Shown: positions 49,701 through 59,614 of the stretch, one piece after another | Numbering within the stretch: position 1 is the first letter of the stretch | How the letters are laid out: each line of letters opens with the position of its first letter | Assembly (NCBI GenBank): GCA_949152475.1 | Contig: OX424568.1 | Coordinates: 24,837,667 to 24,901,666 of the forward strand | Reading direction: 5' to 3' | Length of the DNA stretch: 64,000 bases | Source: Terebella lapidaria | Lineage: Eukaryota > Annelida > Polychaeta > Terebellida > Terebellidae | Made by a program: the position numbers and the translations under genes | The notes under the pieces: generated by a model | The model's database searches: none | What the model was told of the DNA's origin: nothing | What the model saw: only the letters and a program-made list of their open reading frames with translations

Positions 49701-50616
49701 ATCACGAGGGAACGCGATCCAGAATGCGAGGGAACGCGATAATATTGCGAGGGAACGCAATATTATTGTGAGGGAATAATACTGCGAGGGAACGCAATAA
49801 CAATGTGCTAAAAATATTTCTTCCATGTCCTCTCAGAGGCTCCGTACTATACAGTTCTATAAAACTAATACAAATTTGACCCAGTGATAAACATGGAAAC
49901 AATACCCAAGTAATATTATTGGCTATGTATGGAAAATATCAGCAGATGTAGTGGGACTGGGACAAGTTGCAACAAAATTGGTCTTTCCCATCAAGGAAAA
50001 GTTTGATAATAATTGTTTTTTTCTCCCAATTGTAACTACATGATAAAGTGACATATCATAGCTGAATATATTGTGTATGGAAAGAGTCACCAAGACAAGT
50101 GAGGATAAGGGAGATTTCTTGTTCCACATTAAAATTTTAACTAAACAACAAATCTTACTTATCCTATTGCATGGCAAGTGGATGAACAAGCACATTGCAA
50201 AGTCACGAATGATAGCTGTACCCAGTCTCCTTCAAATTACCTCGATGCCCGGGCATGTTGAATCATTACTCAGTTTAAGATAAAGCTGTCATTTATGTGT
50301 GTAAAAAATTTTATTTATCGAGAATAACAAGATTTGGTGACTCTTGTCATATACGATACATTCAGCTCTGATATGTCACTATATCATGTATAGGTAGTTA
50401 CCATTAGGTATACAACTTCATTGACCAACCTTTACAGTTTTATTGAGCACCTAAAACTTGACACAATGAACACACAGGCTTGTATAAGCGTTCAACATTC
50501 ACACCCCTTTTGCAGGCAAGGACTAGATAGGTTCTACAGTCTATCATACCTTTTCTACACTTGGTTTGGGATGCTGGTTACACTGGCGGTGGCGTTTCTT
50601 GTCCACTTGCCCTCAT
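40703..50616 (+). CDS. SLC5-family sodium-coupled (monocarboxylate-type) transporter, 15 exons placed
   Basis: A plasma-membrane sodium/solute symporter, closest in my reading to SLC5A8/SLC5A12/SLC5A6-type proteins. Exons: 40703-40837, 42274-42468, 42840-42908, 43171-43222, 43715-43782, 43917-43997, 44208-44281, 47271-47408, 47623-47758, 47882-47970, 48123-48235, 48524-48594, 48744-48836, 48946-49196, 50516-50616. All have GT-AG borders and joining phases, giving about 555 residues. Signatures are DYLIFVAFLASSLGIGLYHA and GGKQKTNEEFIMGNRKLR (exon 1), SYMSALTIVGGPAEMYSYG (exon 2), GGIKAVIWTDVFQS (exon 6), DPTIRHTLW and VQRYGALPSLRQAKK (exon 8), GFPGLFLATMYSATL (exon 10), STVSSTLSGAA (exon 11) and LDRFYSLSYLFYTWFG (exon 15). 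There are about 13 membrane segments. Exon 14 encodes an extracellular loop with N-glycosylation sequons (NAT, NRT). No break was seen. The substrate cannot be fixed from sequence. Exon 8 could begin slightly differently. A terminal exon is proposed separately. Confidence 0.9.
40880..42190 (+). repeat. SLC5 intron 1, source-like copy of module B
   Basis: This intron matches the right-hand part of module B (TTGAGTATTGAGA, a poly-C tract, GTTGAAATATTAGAAGAGCC, CTTCTGGGGCTCTTGAGCAG). It lacks the foldback arm and carries about 400 bp the duplicates lack (41060-41530). It is therefore closest to the ancestral arrangement. Confidence 0.75.
41088..41104 (+). repeat. Poly-C tract in SLC5 intron 1 (17 C)
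   Basis: Equivalent to the C runs in the duplicated units (12, 13 and 18 C). Confidence 0.8.
44348..45753 (+). mobile_element. CCCTCGCCC-family element in SLC5 intron 7
   Basis: Starts TTACCCTCGCCCCCGTAGGG with a G-run and the TTGTATTTGGGTCTGTCTG block, and ends CTCTGATTGTCTCGT, the reverse orientation of 12019-13612 and 37543-38904. Three to four internal ~300-bp modules repeat TAACTCCGGTTCTA and ATTATCGCCC. No coding capacity. A target duplication is not obvious here. Confidence 0.75.
45970..47200 (+). repeat. Interspersed repeat (GTTGGGCAGTTGTATACT family) split by a hAT-like MITE
   Basis: TCCATGGGGTTTGTTTCGG, GTTGGGCAGTTGTATACT, ACACTGTCTACCCC and GGTGGTAATAGATTGATACT match 54195-55350 in order. 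The family is interrupted at 46220-47145. Related tails lie at 14690 and 58920. The element class is unknown. Confidence 0.65.
46220..47145. mobile_element. hAT-type non-autonomous element, 926 bp, 8-bp TSD
   Basis: The termini CAGGCCTGGGGT and ACCCCAGGCCTG are perfect inverted repeats. They are flanked by ATACTTAC at 46212-46219 and 47146-47153, an exact 8-bp target duplication. The CAGG start and 8-bp duplication are hallmarks of hAT elements (established knowledge). Inside are TTACTATTAC-rich low-complexity arms and a non-coding centre. The uninterrupted target (AATAGATTGATACTTACAT) is seen at 55336 and 58928. Confidence 0.88.
49254..49846. mobile_element. Foldback element made of TTCCCTCGC-type units (593 bp, 6-bp TSD)
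   Basis: Terminal inverted repeats begin TACGGAGCCTCTGAGAGG and remain matched through AAATATTTTTAGCACA. They run into arms of ~21-bp units (TTCCCTCGCGATCTTATTG in the left arm, the reverse complement in the right). The central loop is about 40 bp (49512-49550). CTATAC flanks both sides (49248-49253 and 49847-49852). It sits in SLC5 intron 14. Nearly the whole element can fold into one hairpin. Open frames in it are translations of the minisatellite and not genes. Single arms of a related element lie in the duplicated units. Confidence 0.9.
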
Positions 50617-50845
50617 GTAAGTAGTTAGAAGTTGGAATCAATTTAGCATTCTTGTCTGTCACGTTTACTCGAAAGTACATATCGAGAATGTATTGAATAT
50701 AAAGAAAGCCTACACAATTCGATGACAGTTATTGCGTGCAGTTAAACGTGTGTGAAAGCGTGGGTGAAAACACTGTATAGAGAAAAATTGGCTTGTCGAC
50801 TCTGCCGGTTGCCAGAGTCCATGAGCATAATCCAAGATTCGGTAT

Positions 50846-51183
50846 GAAATTCAAGATGGCGTCCATTACAATCGCATATTTTGTCACATTTTATTCTGAA
50901 ACTTTATTTTAAGGAACTGTGTGGCCATTATCAAAAACTTGGTAACATCAGTGGCAAATATAAGAAAGCCCCAAATGTCTCAAATGCTTAAAAAAATATG
51001 TTGAATTTGGCAATAAACACAATCACAGCATTGGGGACATTTTATTTTTGCCACTGATGTTACCAAGTACCAAAAGCATGTATTTGAGCACAGAATTATT
51101 GATATTGGTCACACAGTTCCTTAAAATAATAAAGTTCCAGAAAAAATATGCGACTCTGATGGCCGCCATTCTGGATTTCATGC
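50846..51183. mobile_element. Palindromic MITE-like element in the last SLC5 intron
   Basis: The left arm (TGAAATTCAAGATGGCG, GTCGCATATTTT-like, TTAAGGAACTGTGTGGCCA, ACTTGGTAACATCAGTGGC) is mirrored by the right arm (GCCACTGATGTTACCAAGT, GGTCACACAGTTCCTTAA, GGCCGCCATTCTGGATTTCA). The arms are about 130-150 bp with a ~60-bp loop near 50980-51035. No coding capacity; target duplication not determined. Confidence 0.7.
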
Positions 51184-51306
51184 TGAAGTAGTTGAAAGTA
51201 CTTGCATTCCTTGATTTCTAGAACATATGTTTAGGTACCAAATTCGTGTCTATAGCACAATTAGGGGCGAAGATATATACAATTTGTGTTTAAAGAAATC
51301 TCTCAG

Positions 51307-51413
51307 ACCCTGAAGCACAAGGGTCCATGAACAAAATGACACCTCTCGCGGAGAGTCCTGGGGGTGGGGGTGCAATGGTGGACCCCTGGGCTCATGGACT
51401 ACCAAGGTATTAA
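51307..51413 (+). CDS. Proposed terminal coding exon of the SLC5 transporter
   Basis: After a TCTCTCAG acceptor, the phase left by exon 15 reads YPEAQGSMNKM, then a GGGG stretch, then a stop at 51411-51413. This would give a total of about 590 residues, close to the usual SLC5A8-like length. An AATAAA follows at 51577-51582. The cytoplasmic tail of SLC5 proteins is poorly conserved, so the call rests on phase, acceptor and polyadenylation signal only. Confidence 0.4.
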
Positions 51414-51576
51414 GACAGATACCGATGACGTCACGAGACTATGTGTAACACTCGCCAGCAAGGCGCGTCATTGTGAGGAAAAAAGTCGAGTTCGCATCGT
51501 GGATTCAGCAACTTGTTGTAAGCTGATAAAACATAATTCAAACTGATTTCTGAACAAATTGTCGTTCTATATGCAA

Positions 51577-51582
51577 AATAAA
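51577..51582 (+). terminator. Polyadenylation signal candidate for SLC5
   Basis: AATAAA about 165 bp downstream of the proposed SLC5 stop codon; it fits a short 3' UTR. Confidence 0.45.
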
Positions 51583-51599
51583 GCTACTACACGATGAAT

Positions 51600-52720
51600 A
51601 ACTTTGTTCTAGCTTTAATTCTAGTTTTAAATTACGAAAGAGCTATTTTGGCATTGCATAGCCACATTTCGAGTTGAGGGATTAAAACTGGGTTGGTTTG
51701 AAGTTTTGTGAGAATAAAACGCTCAGGGATCGATGTCGTCCAATAGAGACTCGAGACGTCGTCAGCCAGGGTCTCACATGAAACCGATAACCTTCAATAC
51801 AACCAGATATTGATGATAAAAACAACAAAATATCGGACTAAACTATAAAATTTTGGCATATAAATAATTCCCGGCCAAATACATTATCCCACGACACAGT
51901 GGCGTCATCAGAGGCAGACAGTGTGTAAAATGTAGTTTGTACTGTACACTAGCGTCACAACCAACCAGTGTTTATTCGGAATATGACATGACATTATTTT
52001 TTAATCGGAGGAAATGTTGACGGAATGTCACGCACATCAGCTAGTTTCGTTGCACGGCAAGATGTACTTCTTTACACTACAAAAATTAATAATTACATAA
52101 TGTATATCAAGTTCTGTGCGAAATAGAGTGTTTTTTGTAAGGTTTTATTTGTGCCTTTTTGGTGATGCAACGATTATGTCAGTGATATCTTTTGATGGAA
52201 ACGAGCAGCAAATTCCTTCCAATTGATGTCAAGATATAGACTCATGCTAGGTAAATATGTGATATACTAGTAATATGTCTGAACTGGAATGAACTAGTCT
52301 TGAGTAGTTCATTCACTTGTAACATAGTCTCACGCTTCGAAGTGATAGGGTTGCGCAGTTCCGGACACGTACGAATTGAAAGGCTGACATGGGCGCATGT
52401 CTTCACGCCTGGCTGAATGTGAACTTTTTGTAAACCTTGAAATTCCCATAATTAAAAAAAATATGACAAGGTTTGTAAACGTTTTGTGTTGTTGCTAGAA
52501 ATAGTAGGTAAATGAATGCCATTGAGTTACTTATTATTGGTAAATGCTTTATTAAATGTATTACCTTGATATAGTAAAATGATTACCTTGCTGTGTTTCA
52601 ATTTTCATGTTATCCCTCGTAGTGTTATAATTTGTATGGTATGGCATGTGAACAGCCCACTATGCCATCATGTTCGTGTACATGTATTGTGATCTGAGCT
52701 TTGGACAATGGATAGTATCG
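51600..52720. other. Intergenic, nothing recognised
   Basis: AT-rich DNA with no exon-like frame, repeat array or known element end seen. The GGCAGACAGTGTGTAA near 51912 loosely resembles the ACACTGTCTGCC block of the interspersed repeat family on the other strand. Confidence 0.4.
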
Positions 52721-52844
52721 GGTGCACAGTAACTGTTGGCGTTCATGTCAACTGCAGCTTTTGTGTGATTGCTACAATCACAAGGAGTTCAAGTTTCAAG
52801 TTTCCTGCATCTGCCATCGATGTATAAACCGACATGACAGATAC

Positions 52845-52946
52845 CTCAGAAAGTATGTTGTTGTGAGATTTGATTGCGACGCATATCCTGGCATTGTAGC
52901 CGATGTTGATGAAGCATACGTCGATTGCAATGCATATACACAGTAG
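52845..52946 (+). pseudogene. Degenerate fragment of a 'YPG' domain
   Basis: KYVVVRFDCDAYPGIVADVD resembles a small beta-rich domain with a central YPG that I associate with mobile-element-linked proteins of marine invertebrates. It runs into a stop after about 34 residues with no clear splice sites. Recognition is from memory of the motif style only. Confidence 0.25.
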
Positions 52947-53046
52947 GTCGCAACAGACTTCATCAGCTAAGAAGGGAGTTGGCAGAGACAACCGACATCT
53001 CGATAGAAGATACTAACTGATTCCGTAGTGGGAAAATGATGTAGCT

Positions 53047-53281
53047 TCATTGTCCCTGGTAGGTCATATCCAGAGGCACATGCCAGGTGCGTTTGATTCG
53101 CTTCAATCCTTTAGGTTCAACAAGATGTAGTAATATCTTGGTCTTCCCATCCAGTAACTGAAACATTGACCTCGTGCTAGGGACATCAAACCCATGTAAC
53201 ACACTGCTGTCACACGTGCACTTCACCCCAAAAGCGGTCAGGAATAACCTCGCCATGGCAACTCTCATGAAAGATCCAGGT
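53047..53281 (-). CDS. Candidate last exon of an unrecognised minus-strand gene
   Basis: A TTTTCACAG acceptor is followed by an open frame PPGSFMRVAMARLF...VKCTCDSSVLHGF...LLDGKTKILLHLVEPKG...RTWHVPLDMTYQGQ and a stop at 53047. The amino-acid mix looks like a folded protein. I do not recognise the family. It may belong with exon-like frames at 56948-57189 and 58027-58195 on the same strand, but the joins are not proven. Confidence 0.45.
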
Positions 53282-54347
53282 GGCTGTGAAAACTAAAGTG
53301 CATACATATCTCAGCAAGCAGTATGTGTTCAGTTTGAGAAGTATTAACTCATATATGCAGAAGTCGAATGCATCTAAAAAAAATATTTCATGTGTTTCGA
53401 GACTTTTTTCTGAACATGCTTATTAGGGTCCTTGATGATGCGTTCAAGGATGGAGAGAAATGAATTGCTCCTTAGGCCTGATATGTAGGCCCGAAACACA
53501 CATGAAGCCTGGTATGCACAAATTGGCTTCTGGGGCCAAAACACTTGTACATAGAGTGTATGTTGTATTATAAGCATATAGTAAGTCGTATATGATTAAT
53601 CTTTTGGTGACCTTGAACTTGACATCTTAACCCTTGGGTTAATTTTTGTTCTTCTCAACTTTACCTTCGAGTCTCTCGATTTCCTTTTTGGGAATTCATG
53701 AGGATTTTTCTTTATCAGTTGCCTGGACCTTTTTGTAGGGTTTTGTTCATGGCATAATTGGTTGTCTTCGGCTAAGTTACGGTTTCTGGAACTGACAGTT
53801 GCAGAAATTTAAGACCTTTGTCTAGTTCTCTTCCATGTCTTTCACCGTTGTCTGACACAAAACGGATACGAAGAAACACAAGAAGATATTCTCCGGGTCA
53901 GTGTGTAACTTTGGGACCTACATTTACCCTCTAATCTGGATCCACCCAATGTGATACGATGACCACCGTTCTTTGGTCATCGTATCACATGAATTGACGG
54001 AATTTTGCACAGCAAGCTTTTTGTGGAATTCACCAACAAATACTGGTAGTAATGTTAAAAGTAATGTTAATGGCTCTTCCGAATAGCCTCCTCCCGCAAA
54101 TTCCTAGGTTGGATGAACCATTGACATCGAACTTCGAATCTCCTCGATGCTTTTGACTGGGTTGGGGAGTACCACTGCTGAGGCTAAAGGGTTTGTTCCA
54201 TGGGATTGTTTTCGGACCTCAAAATTATTTTTCATAGGTTGTTGGGCAGTTGTATACTAGTTACATCGATCAGTTGTAGGCCTACAGTACAAAGAACTAC
54301 ATTGAAGACACTGTCTGCCCCTGATGACGCCAATTTGTCTTTGGATA

Positions 54348-54808
54348 CAAGTGACCGTGGCGCGATGCACTTAATAAGTCGTTCGACCGCTGCTGAAGGG
54401 AAATCAATGTTCGTCGTAGGCGGGTTCGTGCCCCACTCTCGGCGATCAAAATTCACTCAGCGGATCAAGGGTTACCCTCACTTCTCAGTCTGTCGGCCTC
54501 GAGCGGACACTAAAATGGTGAGCAGGTGATACATTGTAGACTGCTGCACTCAAGTGTATCGGGGAGGTGAAGAGGCAGAAACCTAGTTCACTAGGCGTAC
54601 CCGGATCTGTCATGGGCCGCCCTACAATTACCCATCAATGCAGTACACCAGAAAATCCCGTCCATACAATACATACATACAGGGGAACGAAAAATATGCC
54701 AGGCGCTGTACCACGACGACGCGCCACCCAATATCGCGGACCAAAGTTGGTCGGATGGTGGTAAGTTCCTATACAGGGTTACATCGGTATCTATCTATCT
54801 ACTTGTCC
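54348..54808 (+). mobile_element. SINE-like insertion with tRNA-type promoter motifs
   Basis: At this point the interspersed repeat of 45970 reads TTTGGATAAACTATTCGG without interruption, so ~460 bp was inserted here. The insert has an A-box-like TGGCGCGATGC near 54357 and a B-box-like GGTTCGTGCCCC at 54423. It ends in a TATCTATCTATC-type simple repeat. This fits a tRNA-derived SINE, but one B-box mismatch and a wide box spacing keep it uncertain. Confidence 0.45.
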
Positions 54809-54905
54809 AAACAATTTGGTCGGGCTTCGTTTATATTCTAAATTGTTGAATTTTACCTTTATTATTGGCATCATCAAAATCAAAATTGGTGGTGGAATAA
54901 TGATA

Positions 54906-55321
54906 TTATTCCGACACCCCACTGTTCCGACACTCCAATGTACTGACACCGAACTGTCATCTTACTGTATTAACCCTTTCAGTGCCGGAGGTGACTTTTG
55001 TCGATAGGGGGGTTCACTGCCGGAGACGACTTTATACGACCAAAATTAGGGGAAATCAGGGCAATTTGAAACATGATAAATTAACATTAAATTAATGTCC
55101 CAATAGTGAAATTCTGAAATTTAAATTCTATACATTGTACTTAGAACAAACCCACTTCATATTTTATTATAATGGAAACTGTTTCACAACAAATATGTCA
55201 TTTTAATATAAACTTCATAATTTCTTCAAAATAACTTGGCAATGGAATACAAGGTCTGAAACAGTTTTTGGCAGTGAAAGGGTTAAAACTGTTGTGTCAG
55301 AACATTGGGGTGTCGGAATAT
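54906..55321. mobile_element. MITE with ATTCCGACACCCCA termini, interrupted by a TTAA element
   Basis: ATTATTCCGACACCCCACTG at the left and CATTGGGGTGTCGGAATAT at the right form ~25-bp inverted repeats. They are extended by TGTTC-GACAC. The middle holds the TTAA-flanked element 54974-55282. The superfamily is unassigned. Confidence 0.65.
54974..55282. mobile_element. piggyBac-type MITE (309 bp, TTAA target duplication)
   Basis: CCCTTTCAGTGCC and its reverse complement GGCAGTGAAAGGG form the ends, each flanked by TTAA (54970-54973 and 55283-55286). TTAA duplication and a CCC-type terminus are established piggyBac hallmarks. The interior repeats CACTGCCGGAGACGAC-like blocks near the left end and is otherwise non-coding. 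Confidence 0.82.
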
Positions 55322-55999
55322 AGGGTAGACCCTTTAGTGGTAATAGATTGATACTTACATATCCGTGATACGAATAACAATGTGAACACGCGTTTATAAG
55401 CAAATGTAAAATTTACCAACGTCACCATAATAGTGGTGGGTCGCAAAGGGTCTATCACAGGATTTACATTGGCTTCGGCCTCTGGATGCTGATGTCATGG
55501 TACAATGCCCAGGTTGATAATTTGACTATTTTCGATTAACCATCCCACGTGTACCATAGGCTGTGTTCATGGCGCGGCGCCGACTATGCCTGTGAGAGAG
55601 GACCTGTTCATATCGTGGGGACAGCGAGCCAGGGAGAAGCCTACTCGTGGCCGATATGGTGATGTCATCGTCAAAGGCTGGGAGGAGGTACCACTCAAGA
55701 AATAATTATAGGGATGTGTCTCACTTCTGTTCTGGAGCAATTTCTCCTCAAATAAATCTGACTTTTGCTGGAATGCTTCCATGAAATAAAAGTAATCTAC
55801 TACTAGTATGTAAGAATGTTTGGTCCAATTATTTGATGTCAAAGGCAAAATAGCCAAACAACACTAAACTCGACAAACATCAAATCATATTCCAATTTGT
55901 ATCACTTATACTCTGATTTTTTTAACTTGTTTACATCGGTTTTCGACTATATTTTTGCGATGCTAAATATTAACGCTCTTCAATTAGCATACTTGAGAG
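55305..55999. repeat. 0.7-kb direct repeat, copy 1
   Basis: GGGGTGTCGGAATATAGGG through GATGCTAAATATTA...GAGAGTCAAA matches 58890-59614. Each copy includes a minus-strand frame (here 55857-55567) sharing KSDLFEEK, LQNRSETHPY, YFLSGTSSQPLTMTSPYRPR and LARCPHDMNRSSLTG before a stop. Its function is not recognised. Confidence 0.8.
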
Positions 56000-56947
56000 T
56001 CAAACGGCAATTTTGTACCGAATTTCATAATTGTATCGCAAAAATTGACGAAGTTGGCAATCTGCCTCAATGTTAAATTTCAGCCCAAAACGGGATCTCG
56101 AAAATCTGAGCATATCCGAGGATTTGGCCCTGTTTATATCCATCAGGACTCAAAATATTAGTTATTTTGGACAAAAAAACACACTGGGGTATATTCTACA
56201 CAAATATTTTGAGTTCGAAACATTTCTCGGCTACAAAACCGAGCAAATGCACAAAATTGTGTGCGGACCCAGAAATTAAATGACAAGGCTAAATTTAACA
56301 TTGCGATAGTTTGCTAAGGGCTTCTCCAAAGTCAGACTGTACTTTATTGTTGAATATTAATAAAATATAAAACATGTGTCGGGCACACCAGTAACCTAAT
56401 TTTATCGAGCATTCGTTACTGAAAATATAAAAATTTAATCACTTTTACGCGTGTTCGCTCTTGTCTACGGACGCTACAAGATAGAGCATACTGCATACTG
56501 GTTTACTTAAAAAATGAATATTTTTTATTCCAAAAGTAAATGGAAATCATACAAGAAAACCCATTTTTTCCAAACTGTAAGTAATTCTGCTTGAATCTAA
56601 ACAGAATTGTTCTGGTAGGCCAGCGAGTGCACCATTGTTTTTTTTTAAATATTAAACCATGTCATTTATAATATATATTATATATATATAGAATCCCAGA
56701 CAATTTTTACTGAATATACTTTATTGTATGGTTATTGGGCAAACAAATCGGTGTATGTTGACTTCACAAGAACATTTTTACATTTCCCTGGTATTTTTTT
56801 TAACTACTTATTTTCATTTGCATACAAATTGCAAAGTCTCTGGTTTAATATCCACCCAGTAAAAAAGGTTTAAATCTGTTATGATAGGTAAGATCTTAAA
56901 ATGGTATGTTAGAAGTGAGCATTTGTACAAGGAATTGTTGTACTTTC
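56000..56947. other. Spacer, no supported gene
   Basis: AT-rich, with a TATATA run near 56680 and two T-rich tracts. No exon with family signature. Confidence 0.4.
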
Positions 56948-57189
56948 AGAATACCAATACACAGTATATTCAATGTTCTTCGCGGAGACAATGTCATGCT
57001 GCTGAAAGCGGAAGAACCGATGTCTGCTGTTGGTCTTGTCTGGGACGTATACTGGCACCTCCAAAATTAACAGGGTGTTGCTGACAGGCTCCCAGGAACA
57101 CTCTTCCGTTCTTGGCCAGGTGTACAGCTCACTGTCCTTGGCTTGCATGGACCTGACATTGACAAATTCATCCTCAACGACCAGAACCT
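56948..57189 (-). CDS. Candidate internal exon of an unrecognised minus-strand gene
   Basis: An ACACTCTAG acceptor is followed by VLVVEDEFVNVRSMQAKDSE, then LYTWPRTEECSWEPVSNTLL and ILEVPVYVPDKTN, ending near YTVYWYSE with a possible GTACAA donor. The reading frame stays open through about 80 codons of protein-like composition. No family recognised. Confidence 0.5.
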
Positions 57190-58026
57190 AGAGTGTAAAG
57201 ATCGACCTTTGTAGATCTGCATGTTGTTTGCTTGTACAAGTAACATCTAACATGTACATGACATAAATTGTAATAATAATTCAGCATTTCTAGATTTTCA
57301 TCAGAATATCCTCCTATGGGTGAACATGATGTTCTTGAGTATTAAGTCTCACCATATATTCAAAGTGTCCAGAAGAGAACGTCCTAAAATGGGAAACAGC
57401 AACTGCCAAAAATAGCTCAAATGAGGGAAAACATTCCAAACAAGCCTAAGCAAATAGAGGTTATGTTAGTAAGAACAAAACATCAATTAAACATATACCA
57501 TGTTTTGTTATTGCATACTGTGATAGCTTGATATACTTGCGCTATGAACATTTCTTTTTCTTACGTCGCCCAATAATGTATAGCGCCACTTAATCCTGGT
57601 CCCTGATAGGTGATAGAAAGAAAGTGAACATTAGCAAGACAGGGAGAGGTTCTAACTCGGGTTCTTCTGGCCTTGGAGAGGCTGTGGGTCTCTTGCTCCT
57701 GCTCGCAACTGCCCGGAAGACGTCACAGTGTTACTGCTAGTTCCTGTGGAAACATCAGCTGTTGCTTCAAGATGTGAGGAAATAATCTATACAACTAGAA
57801 AAACAAAACATTCAGAAATTATCTATGTGATAATTCTTCAGTATTCTCAAATTAGCTGAGTTTAATGATACAGGTACAACAAAATGTTTTGATAACATCA
57901 CTGTCCCAGATTCCAACATAAGATACGTTGGTGCATTCACTGTCACCAGTATGACATCCCTGACAGTATCAAGACAATGGTCGTGAACCGATTACTGAAG
58001 GCTGTGGAACACTCCTGACTGCATGA

Positions 58027-58195
58027 AAATTCCGAGTCCCTTTAACAGGAAGTACGTCGCTTCAGGATTGTCAATGTCCTTGGATGCCACATAAGAAACT
58101 GTCACCTTGACTCGCTTGCCTGATTGGCCACTGTTTTGTTTGGTCGGCTGTCCAGGGCAGGAAATTTGGAGCGAATGATCGTTCCGTTCCTGTGA
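58027..58195 (-). CDS. Candidate exon of an unrecognised minus-strand gene
   Basis: After a CGTCACAG acceptor the frame reads ERNDHSLQISCPGQPTKQNS, GQSGKRVKVTVSYVASKDID and NPEATYFLLKGLGIFMQSGV before a stop or a GTAATC donor. The pattern VTVSYVA...ATYFLLKGLG looks like a structured domain, but I cannot name it. Another frame (58320-58102) also stays open and ends at an AAG|GTGACA-like donor, so the correct frame is not certain. Confidence 0.4.
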
Positions 58196-58889
58196 CGGTT
58201 ACGCGACTTGATTTCCACGCGAACGGCAAATCGGTTACCCAAAAAGAGACAGATATCACCGATCGAAAATACATAAATCTTGCAGTCCCTAACGATGACA
58301 AAGTAGCACCGTTTATACACATGTTTTGATGCATATCTTCACTATTACTCACACGATGTATTCTGAAACACAACATTTCATCAGCGCTCGATTGTTTGTT
58401 TCATCATGGCGCCGCTGACTTGTCACTCTTGTGATAATCGTATCTGTGCCCCTCCCCCGCCCCGTTGCTCTTTGCGAGACCAGGATGCAATGCGGCAGCA
58501 TGTGGTGGTTTTTGCATAATGTCGAGCCATGTATATCGTGACCTAGTTTCAAGGCATGTTATTGGCTGCTGTGACATTCACTTCCAAATTAGGTCCAGTG
58601 CAGCTGGAAATGAATCGAACGGACGTGACACATACGTTGCAAAGAAGACACCCGCTTGTCTCCTGTGTTCGATAAAAAATACTTGCAACTTGTACGGTAA
58701 GATTCAGAAAAAAATTATTTACGATCACGGACGGTCGAACATTGATTGACTTGTAAACATGGCATAAAAAGGAAAAGAAACGGTTAACATAAATACATTC
58801 AAATAGTGGTATTTCAAAGATGATTTTATCGTCAACGAAACGGACTCGGAGAACATATTAAACATATTAAAACTCACTTGCCGGGTTTG

Positions 58890-59614
58890 CTCGGGGTGTC
58901 AGAATATAGGGTAGACCCTTTGGTGGTAATAGATTGATACTTACATATCCGTGATACGAATAACAATGTGAACACGCGTTTATAAGCAAATGTAAAATTT
59001 ACCAACGTCACCATAATAAGTGGTGGGTCGCAAAGGGTCTATCACAGGATTTACATTGGCTCCGGCCTCTGGATGCTGATGTCATGGTACAATGCCCAAG
59101 TTGATGTTTTGACTATTTTCGATTGACCATCCCACGTGTACCATAGGCTGTGTTCATGGCGCGGCACCGACTACGCCTGTGAGAGAGGACCTGTTCATAT
59201 CGTGGGGACAGCGAGCCAGGGAGATGCCTACTCGTGGCCGATATGGTGATGTCATCGTCAAAGGCTGGGAGGAGGTTCCACTCAAGAAATAATCATAGGG
59301 ATGTGTCTCACTTCTGTTCTGAAGCCATTTCTCCTCAAATAGATCTGACTTTCGCCTAAATGCTTCCAAGAAATAAACGTAATCTACCACTAGTATGTAA
59401 GAATGTTTGGTCCGTTTCTGTACTCATGCCAATGATGTCAAAGGCAAAATGGCCAAAGAACATTGAACTCGACGAACATCAAATCATGTTCTAATTTGTA
59501 TCACTTATACTGTGATTTTTCTAACTTGTTTACACCAGTTTTTGACGATATTTTTTGGATGCTAAATATTATCGCTCTATAACTTAGCATACTACACCTG
59601 AGAGTCAAATGAGG
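58890..59614. repeat. 0.7-kb direct repeat, copy 2
   Basis: Second copy of 55305-55999. Its minus-strand frame (59390-59154) differs from copy 1 by several amino-acid changes (for example EAFRRKSD for EAFQQKSD) and stays open to the same stop. The copies are about 3.6 kb apart in direct orientation. Confidence 0.8.

Noticed and set aside
49297-49826. Arginine/serine-rich frames on both strands
   Set aside because: They are translations of the ~21-bp foldback arm units in several frames.
54351-54430. A tRNA gene
   Set aside because: A- and B-box-like motifs are present but no cloverleaf with a 7-bp acceptor stem could be drawn; better explained as a SINE.
56660-56700. Possible origin or matrix-attachment AT tract
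   Set aside because: It is only a short TA-rich run without further signal.
55305-59614. Direct 0.7-kb repeats as LTRs of one element
   Set aside because: The shared ends coincide with a MITE terminus, not TG...CA, there is no primer site, and the region between has no retroelement protein.
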